64,000 bases of DNA from NCBI GenBank assembly GCA_021813805.1, contig JAKAJL010000015.1, positions 1 to 64,000 of the forward strand. Reading direction: 5' to 3'. Of the stretch, positions 8,264 to 17,721 are shown piece after piece. Position numbers and translations under genes: made by a program. Source of the DNA: Pseudomonadota bacterium. GTDB lineage: Bacteria > Pseudomonadota > Alphaproteobacteria > Rhizobiales > Beijerinckiaceae. The number at the start of each line of letters is the position of its first letter. Position 1 is the first letter of the stretch. The notes under the pieces are model-generated. The model had not been told where the DNA came from. It saw only the letters and a list, made by a program, of their open reading frames with translations, and ran no database searches.

Positions 8264-9352
8264 TCAAACGCCGCCAAAGATCCGGGCCATGACGCGGGCG
8301 GTGTAATCCACCATCGGAACGACGCGCGCATAATTCAGGCGCGTCGGGCCGATCACGCCGAGAACGCCGACGATCCGGCGCTCGGAATCGCGAAACGGCG
8401 CGGCGATCATCGATGAGCCCGACAGGGAAAACAACTTGTTTTCGGAACCGATGAAAATGCGCACGCCCTCGCCTTCTTCGGCGCGGGAAAGGAGGTCGAT
8501 GACCTCGCTCTTGGTTTCGAGGTCGTCGAACAGCAGGCGGATTCGTTCGAGATCGGCCATGGCCGTCAAATCTTCGAGGAGATTGGCCTGGCCGCGCACG
8601 ATCAGATTCTGCGCCGCGCCGGCTGGTCCCGCCCAGATCGCCAATCCCGCGTCGACCAGCCGCGCCGTCAGAACATCGAGCTCCGCCTGGGCCGCCAGGC
8701 GCGAAATCTCGATCTCGTCGCGCAGTTGCGACAAGGTCCGGCCGCGCAGGCGCGCATTGAGATAATTTCCCGCCTCGATCAGGGCGGAAGCCGGAAGATC
8801 GGCCGCGACGGGCAGAACGCGGTTTTCGACCGAGCCATCCTCCGACACCAGGATCGCCAGCGCCTTTTCCGGCTCGAGGCGCACGAATTCGATCTGTTTC
8901 AGCCGGCTGTTGTCCTTGCTGGTCAGCACGACGCAAGCGCCGCGGGTCAGCCCCGAAAGGAGCAGGCCGGCTTCGGAGAGGGCCTCCTCCATGCTGCGCT
9001 CGCGCGAGACGGCGCGCAATTGGGCCTCGATCCGGCCGCGTTCCAACTCGGTCAGGTCGCCGATCTGCAGCAGGGAATCGACAAAAAAACGCAGCCCGAA
9101 TTCGGTGGGCAGACGTCCGGCGCTGGTGTGGGGCGAGTAGACCAGCCCCAATTCCTCCAGATCCTGCATGACATTGCGAACCGACGCCGGCGACAGCGGC
9201 ATGGCCAGGATGCGCGAGAGATGACGCGAGCCGACGGGTTCGCCGCTGGCGAGATAGGTTTCGACGATATTCCTGAAAATTTCGCGCGAGCGCTCGTTGA
9301 GACGCGAAAGCGCCCCCGCGCCGGAGGCCAGGAATTCGGGATTAGCGGCCAT
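8264..9352 (-). CDS. hrcA: heat-inducible transcription repressor HrcA
   Basis: HrcA represses chaperone genes by binding CIRCE operators, and its folding depends on GroEL. The 362-residue protein has an N-terminal winged helix (about 18-95, [15 protein letters not shown] and SPASVRNVM) and the HrcA C-terminal dimerisation/GAF-like domain, ending near [13 protein letters not shown] and MVDYTA. Its usual partner grpE is not adjacent; a SemiSWEET gene follows instead. No CIRCE sequence was seen in this window, so its targets are elsewhere. Confidence 0.95.
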   Translation of the reverse strand: MAANPEFLASGAGALSRLNERSREIFRNIVETYLASGEPVGSRHLSRILAMPLSPASVRNVMQDLEELGLVYSPHTSAGRLPTEFGLRFFVDSLLQIGDLTELERGRIEAQLRAVSRERSMEEALSEAGLLLSGLTRGACVVLTSKDNSRLKQIEFVRLEPEKALAILVSEDGSVENRVLPVAADLPASALIEAGNYLNARLRGRTLSQLRDEIEISRLAAQAELDVLTARLVDAGLAIWAGPAGAAQNLIVRGQANLLEDLTAMADLERIRLLFDDLETKSEVIDLLSRAEEGEGVRIFIGSENKLFSLSGSSMIAAPFRDSERRIVGVLGVIGPTRLNYARVVPMVDYTARVMARIFGGV

Positions 9353-9412
9353 GAGAAATATTTACGCCGCCCGCGCAGCGATGCAAGGGGCCGCAGGCGC
9401 CAAAACAAGAAA

Positions 9413-9433
9413 CCCGCCGAGAGGCTCGGCGGG
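9413..9433 (-). terminator. intrinsic terminator of rpsT
   Basis: A perfect 9-bp stem CCCGCCGAG/CTCGGCGGG with a 3-base loop is followed on the minus strand by TTTCTTGTTTTGG. It sits about 25 bases after the rpsT stop codon. Confidence 0.9.
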
Positions 9434-9458
9434 GCCACAACCGAAGAAAAAGAATGAG

Positions 9459-9731
9459 TCAGGCTTTCTTGCCGAGCGCGGCGACGCCCGCCGACAGACG
9501 CGACACTTTGCGCGAGGCCGTGTTCTTGTGAACGATGCCCTTTTGCGCGGCGCGCATCAGGATCGGCTCCGCGGCGGCAAGCGCAGTCTTGGCGGCGGCC
9601 TGGTCGCCGGCGCTGATCGCTTCCTCGACCTTGCGGATGAACGTGCGCATTTTGCTGCGGCGCTGCCGATTGACGGCGGTGCGGCGCGTGATTTGACGGA
9701 CGGCCTTTTTGGCCGATTTGGTATTCGCCAT
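9459..9731 (-). CDS. rpsT: 30S ribosomal protein S20
   Basis: The 90-residue, lysine- and arginine-rich protein starts with [13 protein letters not shown] and shows the S20 pattern [15 protein letters not shown] and [16 protein letters not shown]. It binds 16S rRNA early in small-subunit assembly. It is a single-gene unit with its own promoter, leader hairpin and terminator. Confidence 0.97.
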   Translation of the reverse strand: MANTKSAKKAVRQITRRTAVNRQRRSKMRTFIRKVEEAISAGDQAAAKTALAAAEPILMRAAQKGIVHKNTASRKVSRLSAGVAALGKKA

Positions 9732-9792
9732 GAGGATCCCCGGACGAAAGCGCGCGCCCCGGAAAAGTGGCTGCGCCGCCTGAAAACGATGA

Positions 9793-9814
9793 CGGCGCCT
9801 AAGAGCAGGCGCCG
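9793..9814 (-). promoter_or_regulatory. hairpin in the rpsT leader
   Basis: CGGCGCCT, a 6-base loop and AGGCGCCG make a perfect 8-bp stem located near the predicted 5' end of the rpsT transcript, about 60 bases before the start codon. It may stabilise the mRNA or take part in S20 feedback control; both are inferences. Confidence 0.4.
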
Positions 9815-9826
9815 CGTGTGAGGGGC

Positions 9827-9855
9827 TTATAAGCGCGAAATGGGCGTTTCGTCAA
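9827..9855 (-). promoter_or_regulatory. sigma-70-type promoter of rpsT
   Basis: On the minus strand TTGACG (9855-9850) is followed after 17 bases by TTATAA (9832-9827), close to the housekeeping consensus. The predicted start of transcription is near 9820. Confidence 0.7.
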
Positions 9856-9886
9856 CGCGGGATTCGCGTTTTCGCCGCCCAAGCCT

Positions 9887-10660
9887 TCATCGGTTCTTGA
9901 AATGCGCCTGCCGCTTCTCGATGAAGGCCGTCATGCCTTCCTTCTGATCGTAAGTCGCGAAAGCGGCGTGGAAATTCCGGCGCTCGAACTTGACGCCCTC
10001 GGTCAGCGTCGATTCATAGGCCGAATTGATGCAATCCTTGATCTGCATGGTGATGGGCAGGGACATGGAGGCGATTTTTCGCGCGGTGTCGACCGCTTCT
10101 TCGATCAATCGATCGAGCGGCACGATGCGCGAGACCAGCCCCGCCCGTTCGGCCTCTTCCGCGTCCATCATCCGGCCGGTCAGGCACATTTCCATCGCCT
10201 TGGACTTGCCGACAAAACGCGACAGGCGCTGGGTGCCGCCGGCCCCGGGCAGGATGCCGAGCTTCACCTCGGGCTGGCCGAATTTGGCGTTTTCCGCGGC
10301 GAGGATGAAATCGCACATCATGGCGAGTTCGCAGCCTCCGCCGAGCGCAAAGCCCGCGACCGCGGCGATGGCGGGCTTGCGGAAATAGGCCAGCCGCTCC
10401 CAGCTGCGAATCGTGTCGCTGAGATAGGCGTCCATATAGGTCAGGAGCTGAAGCTCCTTGATGTCGGCGCCTGCGGCGAAGGCCTTTTCCGACCCGGTCA
10501 GCACGAGGGCGCCGATCTCCGGGTCCATTTCGAACTCGTCCAGCGCGACGTTCAATTCCTGAATCAGACGCGAATTCAAGGCGTTCAGCGCCTTGGGGCG
10601 GTTGAGGCGGATGATCCCGACCGCGGCGTCGGTTTCGACGATGATATTCTGATAGGACAT
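9887..10660 (-). CDS. enoyl-CoA hydratase (crotonase family)
   Basis: The 257-residue protein adds water across 2-enoyl-CoA in fatty-acid or amino-acid catabolism. Oxyanion-hole and catalytic regions are intact: [10 protein letters not shown], then [14 protein letters not shown] with the first glutamate, and [17 protein letters not shown] with the second. Both catalytic glutamates support true hydratase activity. It sits alone between rpsT and cysK, so the pathway is not given by context. Confidence 0.93.
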   Translation of the reverse strand: MSYQNIIVETDAAVGIIRLNRPKALNALNSRLIQELNVALDEFEMDPEIGALVLTGSEKAFAAGADIKELQLLTYMDAYLSDTIRSWERLAYFRKPAIAAVAGFALGGGCELAMMCDFILAAENAKFGQPEVKLGILPGAGGTQRLSRFVGKSKAMEMCLTGRMMDAEEAERAGLVSRIVPLDRLIEEAVDTARKIASMSLPITMQIKDCINSAYESTLTEGVKFERRNFHAAFATYDQKEGMTAFIEKRQAHFKNR

Positions 10661-10708
10661 GGGGTCACCTGTGGCGGCAGGAAGATCGGCCGCAAGGAAG
10701 ATAGCGGC

Positions 10709-11692
10709 TCACAGGCCGTCGAACAGGGCTGTCGAGAGATAGCGCTCGGCGAAGGACGGGATGATGATGACGATGTTCTTCCCTTCCGAACTGGGGCGTG
10801 CCGCCACCTGAAGCGCCGCCGCGACCGCCGCACCGGACGAAATGCCGATCGGCGCGCCTTCGATCCGGGCCGCCTCACGCGCCGTCTCCAACGCCGTCGC
10901 GCTGTCGATGGTCACCACTTCGTCGATGACTTTGGTGTCGAGAACCGGCGGGATGAAGCCCGCGCCGATGCCTTGAATCTTGTGCGGGCCAGGCTGTCCC
11001 CCGGACAGGACCGGCGATTCGGCGGGTTCGACCGCCACCATTTTCACAGCGGGCTTGCGCGCTTTCAGGACCTGGCCGACGCCGGTGATGGTGCCCCCGG
11101 TGCCGACGCCGGAAATGACGATATCGACCTCGCCATGGGTGTCGTTCCAGATTTCCTCCGCCGTCGTGCGGCGATGGATCTCCGGATTGGCGGGATTGGC
11201 GAATTGGGCGGGCGTGACGGCGCCCGGGGTCGATGCGACCATTTCCTCGGCTTTGGCGATCGCGCCCTTCATGCCCTGCGCCGCCGGCGTCAGCACCAGT
11301 TCCGCGCCCAGCAGCGCCAACATCTTGCGGCGTTCGATCGACATGGAGTCCGGCATGACCAGGATGAGCTTATAGCCGCGCGCCGCCGCCACGAAAGCCA
11401 GGGCGATGCCGGTATTGCCGGAGGTTGGCTCGATCAGCACCGATTTGCCCGGCGCGATTCTGCCCTCGGCTTCGAGCGCGTCGATCATCGCCACGCCGAT
11501 GCGGTCTTTCACCGAGGCGATCGGATTGAAGAATTCCAGTTTCGCCAGCAGATTCGCCTTGACCCCGCGCGCCGCCGCGAGGCGATCGAAACGCACCAGA
11601 GGCGTGTCGCCGATGGTCTCGGGAAGGGAATTGTATATCCTGCCGCGTCCCGGTTTTTTCGCGGTCGTTTCCGGGTTGCTGGCCTCGGTCAT
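10709..11692 (-). CDS. cysK: cysteine synthase A (O-acetylserine sulfhydrylase)
   Basis: This PLP enzyme makes cysteine from O-acetylserine and sulfide. The PLP lysine is in SVKDRIG, the substrate loop is [10 protein letters not shown], and the phosphate loop is [10 protein letters not shown]. The length of 327 residues includes a short N-terminal extension of about 20 residues before [15 protein letters not shown]. The ech gene follows after about 50 bases on the same strand and dut precedes it. Confidence 0.96.
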   Translation of the reverse strand: MTEASNPETTAKKPGRGRIYNSLPETIGDTPLVRFDRLAAARGVKANLLAKLEFFNPIASVKDRIGVAMIDALEAEGRIAPGKSVLIEPTSGNTGIALAFVAAARGYKLILVMPDSMSIERRKMLALLGAELVLTPAAQGMKGAIAKAEEMVASTPGAVTPAQFANPANPEIHRRTTAEEIWNDTHGEVDIVISGVGTGGTITGVGQVLKARKPAVKMVAVEPAESPVLSGGQPGPHKIQGIGAGFIPPVLDTKVIDEVVTIDSATALETAREAARIEGAPIGISSGAAVAAALQVAARPSSEGKNIVIIIPSFAERYLSTALFDGL

Positions 11693-11734
11693 CGCGTCCC
11701 TCGCTGCGGAGATTTTTCTCGAACGGCAAATTTA

Positions 11735-11754
11735 ACAAGCCTCTCGCGGCTTGT
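11735..11754 (-). terminator. probable terminator after dut
   Basis: ACAAGCC, a 6-base loop and GGCTTGT form a 7-bp stem 19 bases past the dut stop, followed on the minus strand by TAAATTTG. The T-rich tail is short. Confidence 0.5.
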
Positions 11755-11772
11755 CGATCAAAGCGCTTTTCA

Positions 11773-12234
11773 TCAATCCGTCGCGGTTTCCCGATCCGTG
11801 GAGCCGAAGCCGCCGGCCCCGCGCGCGGTTTCGGAGAGATCCTCGACCACGATCAGTCGCGCCTGGATCGTGGGTGCGAGCACCAGTTGCGCGATGCGGT
11901 CGCCGCGTCCGATCTCAAAGGGCTCAGCCCCAAGATTGATCAGAATGACGCCGACCTCGCCGCGATAGTCGCTGTCGATCGTCCCCGGCGTGTTGAGCAC
12001 GGTCACGCCATGTTTCAGGGCGAGACCGGACCGAGGCCGAACCTGGGCCTCGAAACCGGGCGGAATCTCCATGACCATCCCGGTGGGCACGAGGCGCCTT
12101 TCCCCCGGCCGCAGGATTTCGCGCGCACCGGGCGCGAGCGCCGCGACCAGATCGAGCCCCGCGGCCCCGCCGCTCTGATAGGACGGGAGCGGCAGGCCTC
12201 CAGCGTGCGCCAGCCGTTTGATCCGGACTTCCAT
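11773..12234 (-). CDS. dut: dUTP diphosphatase
   Basis: The trimeric enzyme hydrolyses dUTP to dUMP and keeps uracil out of DNA. All five dUTPase motifs are present: [34 protein letters not shown] and GAGGFGSTD, in 153 residues. The ATG at 12234 shares one base with the coaBC stop (TAATG), so it is translationally coupled to coaBC. A longer in-frame start lies inside coaBC and is rejected. Confidence 0.96.
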   Translation of the reverse strand: MEVRIKRLAHAGGLPLPSYQSGGAAGLDLVAALAPGAREILRPGERRLVPTGMVMEIPPGFEAQVRPRSGLALKHGVTVLNTPGTIDSDYRGEVGVILINLGAEPFEIGRGDRIAQLVLAPTIQARLIVVEDLSETARGAGGFGSTDRETATD

Positions 12235-13463
12235 TAGCGCCCTTTCCGCCGCAACAGCGACGCCGTCAGTTCGATCAGCCGGGCCGCCGCCGCGTCCTTG
12301 CCCAGTTTCGGCCATTCGCTCTCGCCATCCGGCGTGACGATAACAAAAGTGTTCTCGTCCCCGCCCATCACTCCGGCGGCGGCGCTGACGTCATTGGCGA
12401 CGATCAGGTCGCAGCCCTTGCGCGCCAGTTTCTGCCGGGCGTGTTCGACGAGCTTTTCGGTTTCGGCGGCGAAACCGACCACCAAGGGGGGGCGGTTTCG
12501 GTCCCGCCGCGACACGGCGGCGAGAATATCGGGATTTTCGGCAAGTTTCAGCTCTGGCGGCCCCTTCGTCCCTTTCTTGATCTTTTCCGTGTGATCGCGC
12601 GCCACCCGCCAGTCCGCGACCGCGGCGGCGGCGATGAAAATGTCGCAGGGCAGGGAGTCTTCGACCGCCGCCGCCATGTCGCGCGCGGTTTCGACGCGGA
12701 GAACATGCACGCCCTCCGGCGAGGGAAGATTGACCGGGCCGGATACGAGAACCACCTCCGCCCCCGCCGCATGGGCGGCGCGCGCAATGGCGTAGCCCTG
12801 TTTGCCGGACGAACGGTTGGCGATGAAGCGGACCGGGTCGATCGGCTCATGGGTCGGCCCGGCGGTGATGACCACGCGCTTCCCGGCCAGAACGCCCGTC
12901 AAACCGCGCCCGTAGGCGAAAAATTTCCGGATCGCGTCAAAAATTTCGGGGGGTTCCGCCATGCGGCCGAAGCCAAACTCGCCGCAGGCCATCGCGCCTT
13001 CGTTGGGGCCGATGAATTTCACGCCGTCGGCGGCCAATTGCGCGCGATTGCGCCGCGTCGCCGGATGTTCCCACATCCGCCAGTTCATCGCCGGCGCCGC
13101 GAGGATCGGCTTGTCGGAAGCGAGCAGAAGGGTCGAGGCGAGATCGTTGGCGAGGCCATGGGCGGCCTTGGCGAGCAGGTCGGCGGTGGCAGGCGCGACG
13201 ACGACGATCTCGGCGGAGCGGCTCAGCTCGATATGGCCCATCTCGGTTTCGTCGGTCAGCGAAAACAGGTCCTCGAAAACCTTTTCGCCGCTCAAGGCGG
13301 CAAGCGACAGCGGCGTGACGAATTGGGCGCCCGCCTCGGTCAGCACGGTGCGGACGCCGATCTCGGCGCCGCGCAAAAGCCGAATGAGCTCGAGGCTCTT
13401 GTAGGCGGCGATTCCGCCGCCGACGATGAGAAGAACCGAAGGGGTTTTTGGCGGCGCGGCCAT
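12234..13463 (-). CDS. coaBC: bifunctional phosphopantothenoylcysteine decarboxylase/synthetase
   Basis: The enzyme catalyses two steps of coenzyme A synthesis. The N-terminal flavoprotein decarboxylase (about 1-185) has [14 protein letters not shown] and the active-site APAMNWRMW. The C-terminal synthetase (about 190-409) has [21 protein letters not shown] and the late GFAAETE. It lies between ubiB and dut on the minus strand, with 12 bases to ubiB. Confidence 0.96.
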   Translation of the reverse strand: MAAPPKTPSVLLIVGGGIAAYKSLELIRLLRGAEIGVRTVLTEAGAQFVTPLSLAALSGEKVFEDLFSLTDETEMGHIELSRSAEIVVVAPATADLLAKAAHGLANDLASTLLLASDKPILAAPAMNWRMWEHPATRRNRAQLAADGVKFIGPNEGAMACGEFGFGRMAEPPEIFDAIRKFFAYGRGLTGVLAGKRVVITAGPTHEPIDPVRFIANRSSGKQGYAIARAAHAAGAEVVLVSGPVNLPSPEGVHVLRVETARDMAAAVEDSLPCDIFIAAAAVADWRVARDHTEKIKKGTKGPPELKLAENPDILAAVSRRDRNRPPLVVGFAAETEKLVEHARQKLARKGCDLIVANDVSAAAGVMGGDENTFVIVTPDGESEWPKLGKDAAAARLIELTASLLRRKGR

Positions 13464-13475
13464 GCGGAAAAATCC

Positions 13476-15035
13476 TCAACGCCAGAGCAGGTAAACAATG
13501 ACGAGGCAGGCCGCGACCAGTCCGTAGCGCGAAAGCCATTGGCTCGCGGCGTTGGCCTGGCCGATTTCCCTGACGGTGCGCGATTCAAGGGTCAGGCCAT
13601 TTTCAGCGATCGATTCAATTTTCTCGACGATCCGGCCGGCCCGCGCGAGCATGTCGGGCGTCTGGGTCGCAAGCTGGCTCAGCGCCGCAAGGCCTCGCCC
13701 CGCGTCGGCGACTTTTCCGCGCGGGCCCAGATTGTCCTCGATCCAGCTTTTGACCACTGGTTCGGCGGTGGACCACATATCGAGCCGGGGGTCGAGCGAA
13801 CGGGCGACGCCCTCGACCACCACCATGGTCTTTTGCAGCATGACCAGCTCGATCCGCGTCCGCATGTCGAACAAGGCGGTGATTTCGAACAGCAGGGTCA
13901 GGAGCTTGGCCATCGAGATTTCGTCGGCGCGGCGCGAATGGATTGGCTCGCCGACGGCCCGGATCGCCTGGGCGAAATCGGCGACGCGATAATGCGCTGG
14001 CACATAGCCGGCCTCGAAATGAACCTCCGCCACCCTCTGGTAGTCGCGGGTGATGAAGCCATAGAGGATCTCGGCGAGAAAGCGCCGCTCTTTCAGGCCA
14101 AGACGGCCCATGATGCCGAAATCGACCGCCGCCAGCCGCCCCTCGCGCGTCAGGAACAGATTTCCGGGATGCATGTCGGCATGGAAAAAGCCGTCGCGCA
14201 CCGCATGGCGCAGGAAGGACTGGATCAGGACGCGGCCGAGATCGGGCAGATTCACACCGGAGCGCCGCAAGGCCTCGATATCGGACAGGGGCGCGCCCTC
14301 GATCCATTCGAGCGTCATGACCTCGCGCGCGCAGCGGTCCCAATCGACCTTGGGGACCAGAAAATCGTCGTCGCCATGGGTGTTTTCGGCGAATTCGGAC
14401 GCCGCGGCGGCCTCGAGACGGAAATCCATCTCGATCTTGACCGAGCGGGCGAGGGTGTCGACCACGCCGACGGGATTGAGCCGGCGCGCCTCGGCGGAAA
14501 ATTTTTCCGCCAGACGCGCGGCGAAGAACATGTCGGCGAGATCGCGATGGAACCGCCGCTCGATGCCCGGGCGCAGCACTTTCACTGCGACCGGCCGCGC
14601 GACCCCGCGTTCGACGACCGTCGCCCGATGGACCTGGGCGACCGAAGCCGCCGCGACGGGTTCACTCAATTCCGAGAAAATTTCGCCGATCGGCCGCGCA
14701 AAGGCCTTTTCGATCACCGCGACCGCGACCGTGCGCGGAAAAGGCTCCATCCTGTCCTGAAGCCGTTCCAGCTCGCGGGCGACCGCCGCGCCCACCACGT
14801 CGGGCCGGGTCGCCAGGCTCTGCCCGAGCTTGACATAGGATGGCCCCAGCCGTGCGATGGCCGGCGCGAGCCGCTCGACGCCGCCGTCGCGCCGCGCCAC
14901 GAGGCGCGCGAGCCATAAGGCCGGACGCGCCTCCGGCGGCAGCGACGAGGCGTCAATGCCGGAAAAAACGCCTTCCCGCGCCAGGATGAAGCCGGCGCGG
15001 CCGAGGCGAAGGACGTGGCCGAGGGTCGCGAGCAC
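13476..15035 (-). CDS. ubiB: UbiB-family ubiquinone biosynthesis protein kinase-like
   Basis: This ABC1/ADCK-type atypical kinase fold is needed for ubiquinone synthesis. KxGQ occurs in YVKLGQSLATRP (about 66-80), the alanine-rich loop in AAASVAQVH, the ATP lysine in AVKVLRPGIE, and HADMHPGN plus DFGIMGR downstream. The C terminus ends in a hydrophobic anchor (about 500-518). It starts with GTG. It follows ubiE by 15 bases, forming a ubiE-ubiB-coaBC-dut unit. Confidence 0.94.
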   Translation of the reverse strand: MLATLGHVLRLGRAGFILAREGVFSGIDASSLPPEARPALWLARLVARRDGGVERLAPAIARLGPSYVKLGQSLATRPDVVGAAVARELERLQDRMEPFPRTVAVAVIEKAFARPIGEIFSELSEPVAAASVAQVHRATVVERGVARPVAVKVLRPGIERRFHRDLADMFFAARLAEKFSAEARRLNPVGVVDTLARSVKIEMDFRLEAAAASEFAENTHGDDDFLVPKVDWDRCAREVMTLEWIEGAPLSDIEALRRSGVNLPDLGRVLIQSFLRHAVRDGFFHADMHPGNLFLTREGRLAAVDFGIMGRLGLKERRFLAEILYGFITRDYQRVAEVHFEAGYVPAHYRVADFAQAIRAVGEPIHSRRADEISMAKLLTLLFEITALFDMRTRIELVMLQKTMVVVEGVARSLDPRLDMWSTAEPVVKSWIEDNLGPRGKVADAGRGLAALSQLATQTPDMLARAGRIVEKIESIAENGLTLESRTVREIGQANAASQWLSRYGLVAACLVIVYLLWR

Positions 15036-15050
15036 GAAGGGCGCCGTCCG

Positions 15051-15839
15051 TTATAGTTTCCAGCCGGAATGAATGGCGACCACCCCGCCGGTGAGCCTCG
15101 TGTAATCGACGCGCTGAAAACCGGCGCGCTCGATCATCGCCGCGAAATCGTCCGCGCCGGGGAACTGCCGGATCGACTCGACCAGATAGCGATAGGGCGC
15201 GGCGTCGCCGGTGACCAGCCGCCCCATGGCCGGGATCATCGAGAAGGAATAGCTCTCATAGAGCCGGGCCAGAAACGGGGCCTCGACATGGGAGAATTCC
15301 AGGCAAAGGAAATGTCCGCCGCGCTTGAGCACGCGAAAAGCTTCGGACAGGGCGCGGTCGATCCGCGGCACATTGCGGATGCCGAAGGCGATGGAATAGG
15401 CGTCGAATTCGCCATCGGGCAAAGGCAGTTCCTCGGCATTGGCCTCGACGAAGCGCAACTGCTTCTCAAGGCCCGCCTTCTTCGCCCGTTCCCGGCCGAC
15501 CGCCAGCATGTCGGCGTTGATGTCGAGAACGGTCACTTCGGCGCGTGGCCCGCCGGCGCGCGCGACCCGAAAAGCCACGTCGCCGGTGCCGCCGGCGACG
15601 TCGAGATGTTTGAACCCGCGCGGCGACGGCTTGATCCGGGCGACCAGAACATCCTTCCACAGGCGATGAAGGCCAGCGGACATCAGGTCGTTCATTACGT
15701 CGTAGCGATGCGCGACCTTGTGGAACACATCGTCCACTAGGCCTTGTTTTTCGTTGAGACGCACTTCCGAATAGCCAAAATGGGTGGTCGATTCGGCGTC
15801 CTGGTTCATAGCCGCGTTCTGCCGCCGCGCGTCCTGCAT
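15051..15839 (-). CDS. ubiE: ubiquinone/menaquinone methyltransferase UbiE
   Basis: This SAM-dependent C-methyltransferase acts on the quinone ring. The motif I glycine loop is [14 protein letters not shown], followed by [24 protein letters not shown], a diagnostic UbiE signature, and the end [15 protein letters not shown]. The ATG at 15839 is preferred for a GGGAG site about eight bases upstream. An ATG at 15809 lacks one. Length is 262 residues. Confidence 0.95.
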   Translation of the reverse strand: MQDARRQNAAMNQDAESTTHFGYSEVRLNEKQGLVDDVFHKVAHRYDVMNDLMSAGLHRLWKDVLVARIKPSPRGFKHLDVAGGTGDVAFRVARAGGPRAEVTVLDINADMLAVGRERAKKAGLEKQLRFVEANAEELPLPDGEFDAYSIAFGIRNVPRIDRALSEAFRVLKRGGHFLCLEFSHVEAPFLARLYESYSFSMIPAMGRLVTGDAAPYRYLVESIRQFPGADDFAAMIERAGFQRVDYTRLTGGVVAIHSGWKL

Positions 15840-15913
15840 CTGCCTGCTCCCGAAAAGCTGGCGGACCATAGCGCGGCCGCTGGCCAATGGCTATCTATCG
15901 CTGAGAGCGGCGT

Positions 15914-15940
15914 GCGAAAAAGTGGGCGCCGGTTTTTCGC
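15914..15940. repeat. alphaproteobacterial intergenic palindromic repeat
   Basis: GCGAAAAA and TTTTTCGC flank GTGGGCGCCGG, an 8-bp stem of the GAAAAGTGG-N-CCGGTTTTC type that I recall as common between genes in Rhizobiales. It lies in the ubiE/mutM divergent gap. A less clear relative is near 42320-42360. Confidence 0.5.
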
Positions 15941-15964
15941 TCAAACGCGGAAACGGAAGAATGA

Positions 15965-16016
15965 AGAATCCAGGGCCGATTGCGATTGGGGTGATTCGCA
16001 ATCGGCCCTGGATTCT
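15965..16016. repeat. 21-bp perfect inverted repeat upstream of mutM
   Basis: The arm at 15965-15985 is exactly complementary to 15996-16016, with a 10-base spacer TTGGGGTGAT. It ends 18 bases before the mutM start. There is no U tract on either side. It could be a mobile palindromic element, a cruciform, or an mRNA stem. Confidence 0.85.
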
Positions 16017-16034
16017 GCGAAGAGAAGGAAAGAA

Positions 16035-16892
16035 ATGCCGGAACTCCCGGAAGTCGAGACCGTTCGGCGGGGACTGGCTCCGACTCTGGTCGGGGCGCGG
16101 ATCGCGCGCGTCGAAACGCGCCGGCCCGATCTGCGGCTGCCCTTTCCCAGGAATTTCGTCCGGAACCTTGAAGGGCGCGGCGTCAACGCCTTGAACCGGC
16201 GAGCGAAATATCTAATCGCGGGGCTCGACGACGGCGCCGCCCTGATCGCCCATCTCGGAATGAGCGGCTCCTTTCGCATCGAGGGCGCCGAACCGGTCGG
16301 CGGTTTTGCGATGCCGCGCTCGAAAAATCCGGCGCATGATCATGTGATCTTTCATCTCGACGGAGCGAAAGTCATTTACAACGATCCGCGACGTTTCGGC
16401 TTCATGACTCTGGCGAAAACGGCGGAACTCGACTCGCTGCCTTTTTTCGCCAGACTCGGTGTCGAGCCTTTATCCGATGAATTCAACGCCATGACTCTGG
16501 TTCAGCTGTTCGTCGGGAAAAAGACGCCGCTCAAGGCGGCCTTGCTCGACCAGAGCCTGATCGCTGGGTTGGGGAATATTTATGTCTGCGAGGCCCTGCA
16601 TCGCGCGGGTCTCGCGCCCGACCGGCCTGCGGCGGAGGTCGCGGCAAAGGAAAGCGCGGCCAACCGGCTCGCCGCGGCGATTCGCGCGGTGCTGGAGGAA
16701 GCGATCGCGGCCGGCGGCTCGTCCTTGCGCGATCACCGGCAGGCCGATGGCTCGCTGGGTTATTTCCAGCACAATTTCCGGGTTTACGACCGGGAAGGCG
16801 CGCCTTGCCCCGAGCCGAGCTGCAAGGGAATCATCGAGCGGCGAGTCCAGAACGGCCGCTCGACCTTTTGCTGCCCCAAATGCCAGAGATGA
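16035..16892 (+). CDS. mutM: formamidopyrimidine-DNA glycosylase
   Basis: The enzyme removes oxidised purines such as 8-oxoguanine and cuts the abasic site. The protein starts [14 protein letters not shown], where the proline after Met and the next glutamate are catalytic. The H2TH region has [18 protein letters not shown], and the zinc finger ends the protein (CPEPSC then CCPKC). The 285-residue length is standard. The preceding AGAGAAGGA supports the ATG. Confidence 0.97.
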   Translation: MPELPEVETVRRGLAPTLVGARIARVETRRPDLRLPFPRNFVRNLEGRGVNALNRRAKYLIAGLDDGAALIAHLGMSGSFRIEGAEPVGGFAMPRSKNPAHDHVIFHLDGAKVIYNDPRRFGFMTLAKTAELDSLPFFARLGVEPLSDEFNAMTLVQLFVGKKTPLKAALLDQSLIAGLGNIYVCEALHRAGLAPDRPAAEVAAKESAANRLAAAIRAVLEEAIAAGGSSLRDHRQADGSLGYFQHNFRVYDREGAPCPEPSCKGIIERRVQNGRSTFCCPKCQR

Positions 16893-16914
16893 AGGCGGGA
16901 GAGCTTTCCACCCC

Positions 16915-17721
16915 ATGAAGACGCCCGCTTTCGCAGAACTTTTGAAAGCCTTTCAACGCGAGCCGCAGGGCGAAGGCGATTGTCTCGTCGTGCGGCACGG
17001 CGAGCGGGCCTTCAGGATCGCGGTTAAACGCTCCACGACGGCGCGGCGGCTCACCCTGAGAATCCGGGGCGCGACCGGCGACATCGTCCTGACCATGCCG
17101 GCGCGGACCAGTTTTCGGCAGGCGCGGGATTTTGCCGAGCGCCATGTCGAATGGCTCGGCGTCCGTTTGGCGCGAATCCCGCGTCGCACGCCCTTCGCGC
17201 CGGGTGAGAAAATCCCCCTGCGCGGGGTCGACCATGTCTTGCGCCATTGCCCCGATCGCATCCGGCGAACCGGGCCGGTCTGGATCGAAGGCGAAGAGGA
17301 GACTCTCGCGCTGTGCGCCAGCGGGGAATCGTCCCATTTCGAACGCCGCATCGCCGATTATCTGCGGCGGGAGGCCCGCCGCGACATCGAACAGGCGGTG
17401 TTTCGCCACGCGGCGCGCACGGGGAAACGCCCGGTCAGCCTCTCCTTGCGCGATACGTCGAGCCGTTGGGGCTCCTGCTCCGCCAAGGGCGCGCTGAATT
17501 TCTCATGGCGACTGATACTCGCCCCGCCTTTCGTTCTCGATTATCTCGCCGCGCATGAAACGGCGCATTTGCGCCACCACGACCATTCGCAGCAATTCTG
17601 GGCGCTGACCAGAAGCCTTTGTCCGAGAACGGGCGAGGCCGAAGCATGGCTGAAAGCCAATGGCGCGCAGTTGCATCGATACGGGCGTCGTGCGGCGCTT
17701 CCGTCTCTCAACGGCGAATGA
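16915..17721 (+). CDS. YgjP-like (DUF45) zinc metallopeptidase
   Basis: The 268-residue protein of the SprT/M48-like YgjP family has WGSCSAKG followed by the zinc site HETAH and a later HDHSQQFW. Family function is unclear. It starts 23 bases after mutM and is probably co-transcribed. The final 14 bases overlap trmB on the opposite strand. The start ATG at 16915 has only a weak ribosome site (GGGAG about 14 bases upstream). Confidence 0.85.
   Translation: MKTPAFAELLKAFQREPQGEGDCLVVRHGERAFRIAVKRSTTARRLTLRIRGATGDIVLTMPARTSFRQARDFAERHVEWLGVRLARIPRRTPFAPGEKIPLRGVDHVLRHCPDRIRRTGPVWIEGEEETLALCASGESSHFERRIADYLRREARRDIEQAVFRHAARTGKRPVSLSLRDTSSRWGSCSAKGALNFSWRLILAPPFVLDYLAAHETAHLRHHDHSQQFWALTRSLCPRTGEAEAWLKANGAQLHRYGRRAALPSLNGE

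Noticed and set aside
8264-9352. A CIRCE operator for HrcA near its gene.
   Set aside because: No TTAGCACTC-N9-GAGTGCTAA-like sequence was seen. HrcA's chaperone targets are outside this window.
9902-11968. A nearly 690-codon plus-strand open frame opposite ech and cysK.
   Set aside because: It is the antisense shadow of two genes with intact catalytic motifs.
12441-14918. A very long plus-strand open frame (over 800 codons) opposite coaBC and ubiB.
   Set aside because: Its translation is rich in Arg, Gly, Asp and His with no family character. It is a shadow of high-GC coding on the other strand, where clear coaBC and ubiB motifs lie.
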